This document shows positions 8,809 through 16,632 of a DNA stretch of 33,349 bases, one piece after another (the stretch's first letter is position 1; each line of letters opens with the position of its first letter). The position numbers and the translations under genes were made by a program. The stretch comes from Rodentibacter genomosp. 1 (GTDB lineage Bacteria; Pseudomonadota; Gammaproteobacteria; Enterobacterales; Pasteurellaceae), in the NCBI RefSeq assembly GCF_001999285.1, contig NZ_MLHN01000012.1, positions 1 to 33,349 of the forward strand, given 5' to 3'. A model generated the notes under the pieces. That model worked only from the letters and a program-made list of their open reading frames with translations. It was not told the DNA's origin and did no database searches.

Positions 8809-8822
8809 TGTTACGAGTAACA
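8809..8822. promoter_or_regulatory. GntR-type operator, gntK-proximal
   Basis: TGTTACGAGTAACA has the same TGTTAC...GTAACA half-sites as the gntT-side operator. The two are 144 bases apart, start to start, so a LacI-family tetramer could in principle bridge them over the two CRP sites. Confidence 0.75.
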
Positions 8823-8871
8823 ATTCATTAAAATTCTTATATGATTAAGAAAAATATTTGTGAGGTATGTT

Positions 8872-9390
8872 ATGAGCAAAGGAAAAAGTTTTATCCTAAT
8901 GGGAGTGTCAAGTACGGGAAAAACATCCGTTGGAACGGTTGTGGCACAGCGTTTAGGTATGAAATTGATTGATGGTGATGATCTTCATCCTCGTGCCAAT
9001 ATTATTAAAATGGGGGAGGGACAGCCTTTGAACGATGAGGATCGTGCCCCTTGGCTTGAGCGTATTCGTGATGCGGCGTTTAGTCTTGAACGTAAAAGTG
9101 AAGTCGGCATTATTGTTTGTTCGGCATTGAAAAAGAAATACCGTGATTTGATTCGAGAGGGGAATGAGAATATAAAATTTCTATTTTTGGAAGGTTCTTT
9201 TGATTTGGTGCTTGAGCGTATGAAACAACGCAAAGGGCATTATATGAAAACGGATATGTTAAAAAGCCAATTTGATACCCTTGAAGTGCCACAAGAAGAC
9301 GAGCCGGATGTGATTCATATTGATATTGACGGCAGCTTTGAAAGCGTGGTAGAGCGTTGTATTAATGCTTTAAAACCACTGCCTGAATGA
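8872..9390 (+). CDS. gntK: Gluconokinase
   Basis: This 172-residue cytoplasmic kinase phosphorylates gluconate to 6-phosphogluconate for the pentose phosphate or Entner-Doudoroff routes. It has the P-loop GVSSTGKT (11-18), then the DGDDLHP substrate motif (34-40), GQPLNDEDRAPWL and the RKGHYM segment of gluconate kinases. Length agrees with E. coli GntK (175). The ATG at 8872 is chosen because GAGG (8862-8865) sits 6 bases before it; a GTG at 8860 would overlap that site. It is divergent from gntT and converges with gntR across a shared terminator. Confidence 0.95.
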   Translation: MSKGKSFILMGVSSTGKTSVGTVVAQRLGMKLIDGDDLHPRANIIKMGEGQPLNDEDRAPWLERIRDAAFSLERKSEVGIIVCSALKKKYRDLIREGNENIKFLFLEGSFDLVLERMKQRKGHYMKTDMLKSQFDTLEVPQEDEPDVIHIDIDGSFESVVERCINALKPLPE

Positions 9391-9391
9391 T

Positions 9392-9421
9392 AAAAGTGCG
9401 GTTATTTTTAACCGCATTTTT
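9392..9421. terminator. Bidirectional terminator from an uptake-sequence pair (gntK/gntR)
   Basis: AAAAGTGCGGTT (9392-9403) pairs with AACCGCATTTTT (9410-9421), 12 bp with one G-T wobble and a 6-base loop. T-runs follow on both strands. It lies between the gntK stop (9390) and the gntR stop (9420-9422), which its end overlaps. Confidence 0.8.
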
Positions 9422-10415
9422 ACATGCTCTCTCCAAGATGGATTTTAAATCCAAGGTCAATGATTTTGTCTTTGAGGGGCTTACCATTTAATCGTGCTAA
9501 TAATTCTTGAGCAGCGAGTTTTCCAATTTCCAAGCGGGGAGTAATCACTGTCCCAAGTTGAGGGGTAACGGAGAAACCGACATCATGTCCGTGAAAGCCT
9601 GCAATGGCAATTTGTGTCGGAACAGAAATGCTAAGTCGCTGACATTCAAACAGTGCGCCAATCGCCAAGTCATCATTGGTGCAGAAAATACCATTGGTTT
9701 CGGGGCGTTTTTCAAGAATTTGACGAAGCTGTTTTCCGCCTAGCGTGAAGGAGGAGGGTTCTTCCGTAATTAAGCTGTATGGGTCAAGCCCATATTTTTT
9801 CATCGCCTGTTCATAGCCTTGCATTTTGAGTTGGGTTCGTTTGTCCATTCGTGCAGTGAAATACACAATATTTTTGTATCCCCTTGTAATCATGGTTTCT
9901 ACCATCGTTTGGGCTGCCGCAATATTATCAAAACCGATCACTTGTTGGATGCCGGTTTGCGTGCTATCCATAATTTCAATCACGGGAATGTTTGCCACTT
10001 CAATCATTTTGAGCGTTCGCAAAGAATGGTAATTTTCCGATAAAATCAGCCCGTCCACATTGTATGAAAGCAAACTTTCAATGCGTTCTTCCTCTTTTTT
10101 CACACTGTAACCATAGTGAGCCAACATTGTTTGATAACCCGCTTGATCGGTCATATATTCAATGCCTTTTAATACATCGGCAAAAACATGATTGGTGAGG
10201 GAAGGAAGCAACACGCCAATGGCTTTGCTTTTGGCATTGGAAAGAATTTCCGGTGCGCGATTAGGAATATAGCCAAATTGCTCAAGAGCTTGAGCAATAC
10301 GAATCCGGGTTTCTTGGGCGACGGAATCGGGATTACGCAAATAACGGCTTACCGTCATTTTTGTGATGCCGAGGTGGGTGGCAATATCCTGTAAGGTGGG
10401 GCGTTTGTGTTTCAT
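9420..10415 (-). CDS. gntR: LacI-family gluconate repressor
   Basis: This 331-residue regulator is the same length as E. coli GntR and similar throughout. The N-terminal helix-turn-helix reads TLQDIATHLGITKMTVSRYL (about 7-26), followed by the hinge YIPNRAPEILSNAKSKAIGVLLPSL. The periplasmic-binding-protein-like effector domain has FCTNDDLAIGA and AIAGFHGHD. It should repress gntT and gntK, with release by gluconate, at the two TGTTAC...GTAACA operators. MKHKRPTLQD (ATG 10413-10415) is chosen by match to E. coli. An ATG 24 bases upstream would add eight residues, and neither has a clear Shine-Dalgarno. Confidence 0.93.
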   Translation of the reverse strand: MKHKRPTLQDIATHLGITKMTVSRYLRNPDSVAQETRIRIAQALEQFGYIPNRAPEILSNAKSKAIGVLLPSLTNHVFADVLKGIEYMTDQAGYQTMLAHYGYSVKKEEERIESLLSYNVDGLILSENYHSLRTLKMIEVANIPVIEIMDSTQTGIQQVIGFDNIAAAQTMVETMITRGYKNIVYFTARMDKRTQLKMQGYEQAMKKYGLDPYSLITEEPSSFTLGGKQLRQILEKRPETNGIFCTNDDLAIGALFECQRLSISVPTQIAIAGFHGHDVGFSVTPQLGTVITPRLEIGKLAAQELLARLNGKPLKDKIIDLGFKIHLGESM

Positions 10416-10497
10416 TGAAATCAAAATTAAATCATGCATAGCGGGCAGTATAACAAAAACATCGCATTTTTTGACCGCACTTTTCGTTTAAAAAAGG

Positions 10498-10527
10498 TAT
10501 AATTCGACCCAAGTTTATAACAAAGGA
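10498..10527 (+). promoter_or_regulatory. selD -10 box and ribosome binding site
   Basis: TATAAT (10498-10503) lies 30 bases before the selD ATG, and AAAGGA (10522-10527) is a well-placed Shine-Dalgarno for the ATG at 10534. This supports the upstream start needed for the selenocysteine reading. A matching -35 at normal spacing is not clear; TTGACC at 10471 is 21 bases away and is part of an uptake sequence. Confidence 0.55.
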
Positions 10528-10533
10528 TAGCGT

Positions 10534-11577
10534 ATGACGGATGACATTCGTTTAACACAATATAGTCACGGTGCGGGTTGAGGCTGTAAAATTTCGCCTA
10601 AGGTGTTAGGGACAATTTTACAAACACAACTTGAACATTTTGTCGATCCTCATTTGTTGGTGGGTAATGATACCGCAGATGATGCGGCGGTGTACGATTT
10701 GGGAAATGGAACTGCAATTATCAGTACCACAGACTTTTTCATGCCGATTGTGGATGATCCTTTTGATTTTGGACGTATTGCGGCAACTAATGCGATTAGC
10801 GATATTTTTGCGATGGGGGGAAAGCCGATTATGGCAATTGCAATTTTGGGTTTTCCGATCAATAAATTACCGGCAGAAGTAGCGCAAAAAATTGTCGATG
10901 GCGGGCGATTCGCCTGTCATCAAGTGGGGATTTCTCTCTCCGGTGGACATTCCATCGACGCATCCGAACCCATTTTTGGTTTAGCGGTAACGGGTGTGAT
11001 TAATACTGAAAAAGTGAAACGAAATGCCTCAGCTGAGGCGGGCAGTAAACTCTATTTAACCAAACCTTTGGGCATTGGGGTACTGACTACGGCGGAGAAA
11101 AAAGGCAAATTAAAACCCGAACATCAAGGCTTGGCAACGGCTGCTATGTGTCAAATGAATATTATCGGTAGCCAATTTTCCGAAGTGGATGGGGTCACCG
11201 CTATGACTGACGTAACAGGCTTTGGTTTAGTCGGTCATTTACTTGAAGTCTGTGAAGGCTCAAACCTCAATGCTGAGTTGTTTTTCGGTAAAATTCCGAC
11301 CCTTGAGGGCGTATCGGACTATATTTCTGAAGGTTGCGTACCGGGAGGCACGACGCGTAATTATGAGAGTTATGGGCATAAAGTGGGGACATTGACGGAT
11401 TATCAAAAAGCAGTGTTGTGTGATCCGCAAACCTCCGGTGGTTTATTGGTGGCGGTTAAACCGAAAAGTGAGCTGGATATCTTGGCGATTGCACAAACAG
11501 CGGGCGTTGATATTTATGAAATCGGTGTGCTGAAAGCGAGAGATAAAGAAAAAAGAATTTTTGTTGAGGTTCGTTAG
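10534..11577 (+). CDS. selD: Selenophosphate synthase, selenocysteine-containing (in-frame TGA at codon 16)
   Basis: This 347-residue enzyme makes selenophosphate from selenide and ATP, the selenium donor for selenocysteine and selenouridine. Translation must start at ATG 10534 and read TGA (10579-10581) as selenocysteine: [15 protein letters not shown]-Sec-GCK. This restores the glycine-rich catalytic motif, with Sec16 where E. coli has Cys17 and the essential Lys at 19. The rest follows E. coli SelD closely ([59 protein letters not shown]). A SECIS hairpin directly follows the TGA. A start at 10603 would remove the active site. selA and selB are not in the window but are required for this reading. 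It is convergent with hemH. Confidence 0.95.
10579..10622 (+). promoter_or_regulatory. Selenocysteine codon and bacterial SECIS element in selD
   Basis: TGA at 10579-10581 is followed by a hairpin: TGTAAAATT (10585-10593) with AATTTTACA (10614-10622), TC (10594-10595) with GA (10611-10612), and CCTAA (10597-10601) with TTAGG (10606-10610). The apical loop is GGTG (10602-10605). That is 16 base pairs broken only by a bulged G10596 and a bulged C10613. The GG(T) apical loop about 20 bases after the TGA and a 5' bulge match SelB-binding bacterial SECIS elements. Confidence 0.9.
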
Positions 11578-11609
11578 TAAGAAGCGTGGGAGAAAAATCC
11601 AGTATTATG

Positions 11610-11638
11610 TCGGCATTGCACAAAGCCGGTTTTTCTTT
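11610..11638 (+). terminator. Probable selD terminator
   Basis: TCGGC (11610-11614) pairs with GCCGG (11625-11629) around a 10-base loop and is followed by TTTTTCTTT. The stem is short (5 bp with one T-G pair), so strength is uncertain. Confidence 0.5.
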
Positions 11639-11643
11639 CGTTT

Positions 11644-11670
11644 GTAGGGACACACGCAGTGTGTCCCTAC
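11644..11670. repeat. Dispersed palindromic repeat, copy B
   Basis: GTAGGGACACAC (11644-11655) and GTGTGTCCCTAC (11659-11670) form a perfect 12-bp inverted repeat around GCA. It lies between the convergent ends of selD and hemH. Flanking sequence through ACATAATACC (11702-11711) partly resembles that beside copy C. Confidence 0.75.
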
Positions 11671-11732
11671 ATTTTGTTGAAACTTCTATTTTTTGTACAT
11701 TTACATAATACCGAGTAAATCCACGCTTATTT

Positions 11733-12704
11733 TTATGCCAGTTTTTGTAAAATTAAATTACCCATCATTTCAATATGAGCCGGTTCGGCATTCAGTGCGG
11801 GAATATACTGATAAGATTCTCCCCCGTTATGGAGAAAGTTCTCACGATTTTCTTCATCAATTTCTTCAATGGTTTCCAAACAATCCACCGAGAAACCGGG
11901 GCAAACTACGGCAATTTTATGGATACCTTGTGCGCTTGCTGAAATTAAAAATTCATCGGTGTAAGGTTGTAGCCATTCTTCACGTCCAAAACGGGATTGA
12001 AAAGTCATTCCCCATTGGTTTTCCGTTAAACCGAGTTTATCGACAACGGCAATAGTGGTTTCTTTACAATGTTGGCGATAATAATCACCTTGGTCTTCAT
12101 AGCCCAATGGAATTCCGTGATAAGAAAAGAGCAAAAACTCATCAGGTTTTAACCGCACTTTGATGGATTGCACTAAGGCACCAATGTAGTGTTTATCCAA
12201 ATGATAGGAATGGATAAATTCAAAAGGCGGTATATTGCGAGTGTGTTTGAGTGTGTTGGCAAAAACATCAAATAAGGCACCGGTAGTGGTGCTGGAATAT
12301 TGCGGATATAGTGGTAATACAATAATTTTTCCAACCTGATTTTTAAGCAAATTATCAACCGCACTTTGCATAGAAGGATTGCCGTATGTCATGGCAATTT
12401 CAACCTGTACATTGATATTTTTTGCCGATAAATAGGCTTGCAAAGCTTCTTGCTGCTGTGTGGTGATAGCAAGTAGTGGTGAGCCTTGTTCTGTCCAAAT
12501 CGCCTGATAATTTTTGGCAACCCGTTTGGAACGAGGGGGAAGAATAAGGAATTTAAGCAAAGGCCACCACTTCCAACGGGGTAAATTAACAACACGGGGA
12601 TCTGTTAAAAAAGGCCATAAATAACGGGAAACTGCCGTTGGGGTGGGTTCATCAGGGGTGCCTAAATTAGCTAGAATCACACCAATTTTTTTTGTAGTTG
12701 TCAT
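11733..12704 (-). CDS. hemH: Ferrochelatase
   Basis: This 323-residue enzyme inserts ferrous iron into protoporphyrin IX, the last step of haem synthesis (E. coli HemH is 320). Landmarks are [20 protein letters not shown] near the N-terminus, [15 protein letters not shown], the catalytic-site [19 protein letters not shown] and [15 protein letters not shown]. Its presence means protoporphyrin can be converted to haem even if the rest of the pathway is absent, as in H. influenzae. Its ATG overlaps the stop of the upstream thioesterase gene (ATGA, 12701-12704), indicating an operon ydiJ-ydiI-hemH. Confidence 0.96.
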   Translation of the reverse strand: MTTTKKIGVILANLGTPDEPTPTAVSRYLWPFLTDPRVVNLPRWKWWPLLKFLILPPRSKRVAKNYQAIWTEQGSPLLAITTQQQEALQAYLSAKNINVQVEIAMTYGNPSMQSAVDNLLKNQVGKIIVLPLYPQYSSTTTGALFDVFANTLKHTRNIPPFEFIHSYHLDKHYIGALVQSIKVRLKPDEFLLFSYHGIPLGYEDQGDYYRQHCKETTIAVVDKLGLTENQWGMTFQSRFGREEWLQPYTDEFLISASAQGIHKIAVVCPGFSVDCLETIEEIDEENRENFLHNGGESYQYIPALNAEPAHIEMMGNLILQKLA

Positions 12705-13117
12705 AAATTTATAATAGAAAGCGTTAATCTTGAAACGCAGCAGAGTTTATCCTGTTCATTTCGGATGTCAATTTGCCAAACATGGGTATTTCGACTTAAA
12801 TTGATAGGCATCGCCTTTGCTGTGACCTTGCCTTCTCTTACCGGGCGAAGATGATTGGCATTAATGTCTAAGCCTACCACGGCTTTTCCTTCCTCTACAC
12901 AGAGAAAACCTGCAAGAGACCCCACCGTTTCTGCCAGAGCAACAGAAATGCCGCCGTGTAATAAGCCAAAAGGCTGTGTAGTACGATTATCCACCGGCAT
13001 TGTGGCTTCAAGCCAATCTTCACCGAAAGCAGAAATTTCAATACCAAGATGGCCAACGGCACAGTTTTTCCCCATTTCATTAAGTTGTGGGAGGGTAAAG
13101 GGCTTTTTCCAAATCAT
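12701..13117 (-). CDS. ydiI: Hotdog-fold acyl-CoA thioesterase (MenI/YdiI type)
   Basis: This 138-residue single-domain hotdog thioesterase is very close to E. coli YdiI/MenI, which hydrolyses 1,4-dihydroxy-2-naphthoyl-CoA in menaquinone synthesis. The start MIWKKPFTL, the central QPFGLLHGG (48-56) with His54, and catalytic Glu63 in LAETVGS match that family. The true substrate cannot be fixed from sequence, and broad acyl-CoA specificity is possible. It is followed by hemH with a 4-base overlap and preceded by ydiJ with 31 bases between. Confidence 0.9.
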   Translation of the reverse strand: MIWKKPFTLPQLNEMGKNCAVGHLGIEISAFGEDWLEATMPVDNRTTQPFGLLHGGISVALAETVGSLAGFLCVEEGKAVVGLDINANHLRPVREGKVTAKAMPINLSRNTHVWQIDIRNEQDKLCCVSRLTLSIINL

Positions 13118-13148
13118 TTTTATCCTTAATTCGCAAAATAAAAGAACG

Positions 13149-16100
13149 CTATTCCATCACTTCAAGCAATGCTTGGACGGGATGTTTTAATACCACTTGT
13201 TCATAACGTTTCACTTGGCTACGGCAAGAATAACCGGTTGCTAAACAAAAGTGCGGATCTTTTCCGTGAAGTTTTTTGCTCCATGAAATATCGTAAATTT
13301 CTCGGCTCATGGTTTGGTTTTGTGTTTCATGACCAAATACCCCAGCCATACCGCAACAGCCCACTTTTTCTACCGTTAATTGTTGCCCGAACTTTTCAAA
13401 AATTTGCTGCCATTCTTTTGGACTATTAGGCATAAATGTGGATTCCGTACAATGTGGAAATAAATGCCAATCAAAAGTGCGGTTGGTTTTTGGTAGGTTT
13501 TCTAATATGCCGGAATCCAGTTGGTTTTTGAGCCACTCATGGGCGGTCAATACATGGAAATCCCCCCGTTGTGCCTGTAATGCCTCTTTATACTCATCAC
13601 GATAAGAAAGCACAATGGCGGGATCTACCCCCACTAACGGCACATCTAATTTAGCAACACGATTAAGAAATTCCGCTTGGTTTTTTGCTGTTTTCGCAAA
13701 ACGTTTCAAGAATCCCTTGATGTGCATGGCCTTGCCATTTGGTTTGAAAGGGAGAAGAATCGGGTTAAAGCCCAGTTTTTGTGTCAATGCCACGAAATCC
13801 CGCACTACTTTCGCATCGTAATAAGAGGTGTAAGGATCTTGCACGATCAGTAAAACTTTCTCCTTTTCCACCGCACTTAGCTGTTCTAAGGCTTCTAACG
13901 GTTTGCCTTGATAGCCGATTTCTACAAGCTGTTGTTGCAAATTTGGAGTGGAAAGTAGCGGTAAATCTATCATTCCTGTGGTTTTTTCTACCAGCCTTTG
14001 GGTGCTTTTTAATTGGGTAAAGTAATTGAAAAATTTGGCTTGTTTCGCCATATAGGGAGCGGCAAGTTCCAAATTTGCTACGATATGATCTTTTACCGGA
14101 CGCAAATAACGAATGTGGTAAAAATGGAAAAATTTGGCACGGAAACTCGGCACATCAATTTTGATTGGACATTGGCTGGCACAGGCTTTGCAGGCAAGGC
14201 AGGTATCCATTGCCGCTTTGACTTCATGAGAAAAGTCATATTCTCCACGCCATTTTTGCACGCTGTGGTGAATTTTGGCGACAAGTGCGGTCAATTTCAC
14301 ATTATTTTTTTGAAAATCAAGTTGTTCAGGCGAAATGTTTTCATTGGCTAATAAACGCAACCATTCCCGCACCATCGCAGCACGCCCTTTTGGGGAAAAC
14401 ACACGGTTTTTACTCACTTTCATTGAAGGGCACATAATGCTGTGTTCATCGAAATTAAAACATAGTCCATTTCCGTTGCAATTCATTGCACCTTTAAATT
14501 CCTCTCGTATTTGAATCGGTATTTGGCGATCGTAGTCAGCCCGCATTGGCGACAAAATAGAGTAGAGTTCATCTTCAGAACCTAAAGGTGTGCAGATTTT
14601 CCCAGGGTTTAGGCGATTATGCGGATCGAATAAAAATTTGATATAACGGAGTTCGTTCCAAAGTTCTGGTGTGAAGAATTTCTCGCCGTAATGGGAACGC
14701 ACACCTTTACCGTGTTCCCCCCACAACAAACCGCCATATTTGATCGTGAGTTCAGCTACTTCGTCAGAAATTTGTTTGAAAAGTTTGACTTGTTCTTTAT
14801 CGCATAAATCCAAAGCCGGACGCACATGTAATACGCCGGCATCGACATGTCCGAACATGCCGTATTGTAAATGGTGACGATCTAGTAAAGCCCGAAATTC
14901 GCTGATGTAATCGGCGAGATGTTCCGGTGGAACACAGGTGTCTTCTACAAAAGGAATAGGTTTCGCCGCCCCTTTAGCATTGCCGAGTAAACCTACGGCT
15001 TTTTTACGCATGGCGTAAATGCGTTCAATAGAAGGGAGGTCATCGCAAATTTGATAACCAATAATGTGATCCTGCTGTTGGGCGATTTTTTCATCTAATG
15101 CCTGACAAAGTGCGGTCACTTGATGATGGATTTTTTCTCGATTATTACCGGCATATTCCACAATATTTAGACCAAGAATAGGGCGGCTTTCTTCTTCCGT
15201 TAAAAGTTTGCTAACTGAGTGCCAAATAATGTCTTGTTTGGCAAGATTCAAAACTTTGGAATCCACTGTTTCGACAGACAGGGCATTCGCTTTCACCATA
15301 AAAGGCGCATTACGCAATGCTGCATCGAAAGAGCTATATTTTATATTAATGAGGGTGCGGTATTGCGGAATAGGCAAGAGATTCAATTTGGCTTCGCAAA
15401 TAAAGGCAAGAGAACCTTCGGAGCCGGTAAGCAAGCGAGTGAGATTAAATTCAGTTTCGTCTTTATTGAAGACATTTTTTAAATCATAGCCCGTTAAAAA
15501 GCGATTAAGTAGTGGTAAATCATTGATGATACTTTCACGTTTTTCTTTGCAACGTTGTGCGATAGTTTGATGGAGGGCTTTACTGGTTTCATTTAAGCCA
15601 AGGGAATCAATATCGTCGAAAATAGCCTGAGATTTGACCGCACTTGTATCCAATATTTCACCGTTTATTAGGACGCTGCGTAATGCGAGGACATGATTTG
15701 AGGTTTTACCGTATTGCAGTGAGCCTTGTCCTGAGGCATCGGTGTTAATCATACCACCCACTGTGGCACGATTACTGGTGGAAAGCTCCGGTGCAAAGAA
15801 TAAACCGTAAGGTTTTAAAAATTGATTGAGTTGATCTTTCACGATGCCTGCTTGCACACGCACCCAGCGTTCTTCTACGTTTAGTTCTAAAATTGCCGTC
15901 ATATGGCGGGACATATCAACAATAATATTATGGTTAAGAGATTGTCCGTTTGTACCCGTACCACCACCACGAGGTGTGAAACTAAGGGGTTGATATGCAG
16001 ACTGATTTGCCAGTTTAGTGAGACGCACAACGTCTGCCAGCGTTTTAGGGAACAAAATAGCCTGAGGCAGCTGTTGATACACACTATTGTCTGTGGCGAG

Positions 16101-16232
16101 GCTTAATCTATCGGCATAATCTGTGGCAATATCGCCCTCGAAATGTTGTTTTTTTAAGTCACTAAGGTAATCCTGAACAATTTCATCAAGTTGTGGTACA
16201 CGGGAAAGGCGGGGTAACATAGTTTCACTCAC
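13149..16232 (-). CDS. ydiJ: FAD-linked D-2-hydroxyacid dehydrogenase with 4Fe-4S domain (YdiJ type)
   Basis: This large flavoprotein of 1027 residues is similar to E. coli YdiJ (about 1018), which is linked to oxidation of D-2-hydroxyglutarate or D-lactate-type substrates. Domains in order: the PCMH-type FAD-binding domain (about 50-270) with FTPRGGGTGTNGQS and NRATVGGMINTDASGQGS; the FAD-linked oxidase C-terminal domain with MFGHVDAGVLHVRP and WGEHGKGVRS (about 450-510); a ferredoxin motif CLACKACASQCP (Cys near 678-688); and a C-terminal cysteine-rich domain with GCCGMAGVFGHE (near 957). It is probably membrane-associated and feeds electrons to quinone. It leads the ydiJ-ydiI-hemH operon. 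The substrate is not decidable from sequence. Confidence 0.9.
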   Translation of the reverse strand: MSETMLPRLSRVPQLDEIVQDYLSDLKKQHFEGDIATDYADRLSLATDNSVYQQLPQAILFPKTLADVVRLTKLANQSAYQPLSFTPRGGGTGTNGQSLNHNIIVDMSRHMTAILELNVEERWVRVQAGIVKDQLNQFLKPYGLFFAPELSTSNRATVGGMINTDASGQGSLQYGKTSNHVLALRSVLINGEILDTSAVKSQAIFDDIDSLGLNETSKALHQTIAQRCKEKRESIINDLPLLNRFLTGYDLKNVFNKDETEFNLTRLLTGSEGSLAFICEAKLNLLPIPQYRTLINIKYSSFDAALRNAPFMVKANALSVETVDSKVLNLAKQDIIWHSVSKLLTEEESRPILGLNIVEYAGNNREKIHHQVTALCQALDEKIAQQQDHIIGYQICDDLPSIERIYAMRKKAVGLLGNAKGAAKPIPFVEDTCVPPEHLADYISEFRALLDRHHLQYGMFGHVDAGVLHVRPALDLCDKEQVKLFKQISDEVAELTIKYGGLLWGEHGKGVRSHYGEKFFTPELWNELRYIKFLFDPHNRLNPGKICTPLGSEDELYSILSPMRADYDRQIPIQIREEFKGAMNCNGNGLCFNFDEHSIMCPSMKVSKNRVFSPKGRAAMVREWLRLLANENISPEQLDFQKNNVKLTALVAKIHHSVQKWRGEYDFSHEVKAAMDTCLACKACASQCPIKIDVPSFRAKFFHFYHIRYLRPVKDHIVANLELAAPYMAKQAKFFNYFTQLKSTQRLVEKTTGMIDLPLLSTPNLQQQLVEIGYQGKPLEALEQLSAVEKEKVLLIVQDPYTSYYDAKVVRDFVALTQKLGFNPILLPFKPNGKAMHIKGFLKRFAKTAKNQAEFLNRVAKLDVPLVGVDPAIVLSYRDEYKEALQAQRGDFHVLTAHEWLKNQLDSGILENLPKTNRTFDWHLFPHCTESTFMPNSPKEWQQIFEKFGQQLTVEKVGCCGMAGVFGHETQNQTMSREIYDISWSKKLHGKDPHFCLATGYSCRSQVKRYEQVVLKHPVQALLEVME

Positions 16233-16419
16233 AAAATAATACAGAAAAAGAACGAAGAGATAATATATGATACGGGTTAGAATGTCGATTTTTAAGGAGT
16301 GAAACTTGATAGCCTGAGCTTCGTTTTATTTAAATGAGAATGAATATTAACAAAGGATAAATGAATGTTCATTTTAATGATTAATTGTTTATTAATTAAT
16401 CATAATAGGTAAAAAAAAT

Positions 16420-16447
16420 TTGATCTTTGTCTATTTTATAGGATAAT
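16420..16447 (+). promoter_or_regulatory. Probable ompA promoter
   Basis: TTGATC (16420-16425) and GATAAT (16442-16447) are 16 bases apart. Transcription from about 16454 gives a leader of roughly 180 bases before ompA, beginning with the hairpin at 16465-16486. Confidence 0.5.
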
Positions 16448-16464
16448 AGCTCCACTTTTGAACG

Positions 16465-16486
16465 TTCCTTTGGCGACACAAAGGAA
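16465..16486 (+). promoter_or_regulatory. 5' leader hairpin of the ompA mRNA
   Basis: TTCCTTTG (16465-16472) and CAAAGGAA (16479-16486) pair perfectly over 8 bp with a 6-base loop. It would be close to the 5' end of the transcript. E. coli ompA mRNA is stabilised by a 5' stem-loop, so an analogous role is plausible but inferred. Confidence 0.55.
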
Positions 16487-16599
16487 TTGAATTTGTCAAA
16501 AGTTGGTAACGATAGGGCAAATTCAAAACCCTAGTTAAGCAATGCTTAGAAGCCGTTTTGATTAGAATATTCAAAGGGTTTTTAAGTAAGGAAACTTTT

Positions 16600-16617
16600 A
16601 TGATTAACGATGACTAA
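16600..16617 (+). CDS. Possible 5-codon leader peptide (MINDD) upstream of ompA
   Basis: ATG ATT AAC GAT GAC TAA is preceded by AAGGA (16588-16592) at a 7-base distance and ends 15 bases before the ompA ATG. It may be chance, but the spacing and strong Shine-Dalgarno allow initiation. The ompA Shine-Dalgarno (GAGGA, 16621-16625) lies just after its stop. Confidence 0.25.
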   Translation: MINDD

Positions 16618-16632
16618 ATAGAGGACATCAAA

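Larger units (their letters stand above)
16233..16632. other. 400-base divergent control region between ydiJ and ompA
   Basis: No gene is present. Besides the ompA promoter and leader hairpin listed separately, TGAGAAT-G-AATATTA (16335-16349) resembles half of the Fur consensus (11 of 14 positions). AAATGAA-tg-TTCATTT (16359-16374) is a perfect inverted repeat that could be another operator. The ydiJ promoter should lie on the left side but no convincing boxes were found. Confidence 0.4.

Noticed and set aside
10603-11577. selD as a 324-residue protein starting at 10603.
   Set aside because: This start is inside the SECIS loop, lacks a ribosome site and removes the catalytic glycine-rich region; the Sec-containing start at 10534 is better supported.
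11644-11670. The palindrome after selD considered as the hemH terminator.
   Set aside because: The stem is strong but no T-run follows in the hemH direction, and the same palindrome occurs at other sites as a repeat.
14013-15489. Several 87-112 residue plus-strand frames within ydiJ.
   Set aside because: Shadows of a long, clearly conserved gene on the other strand.
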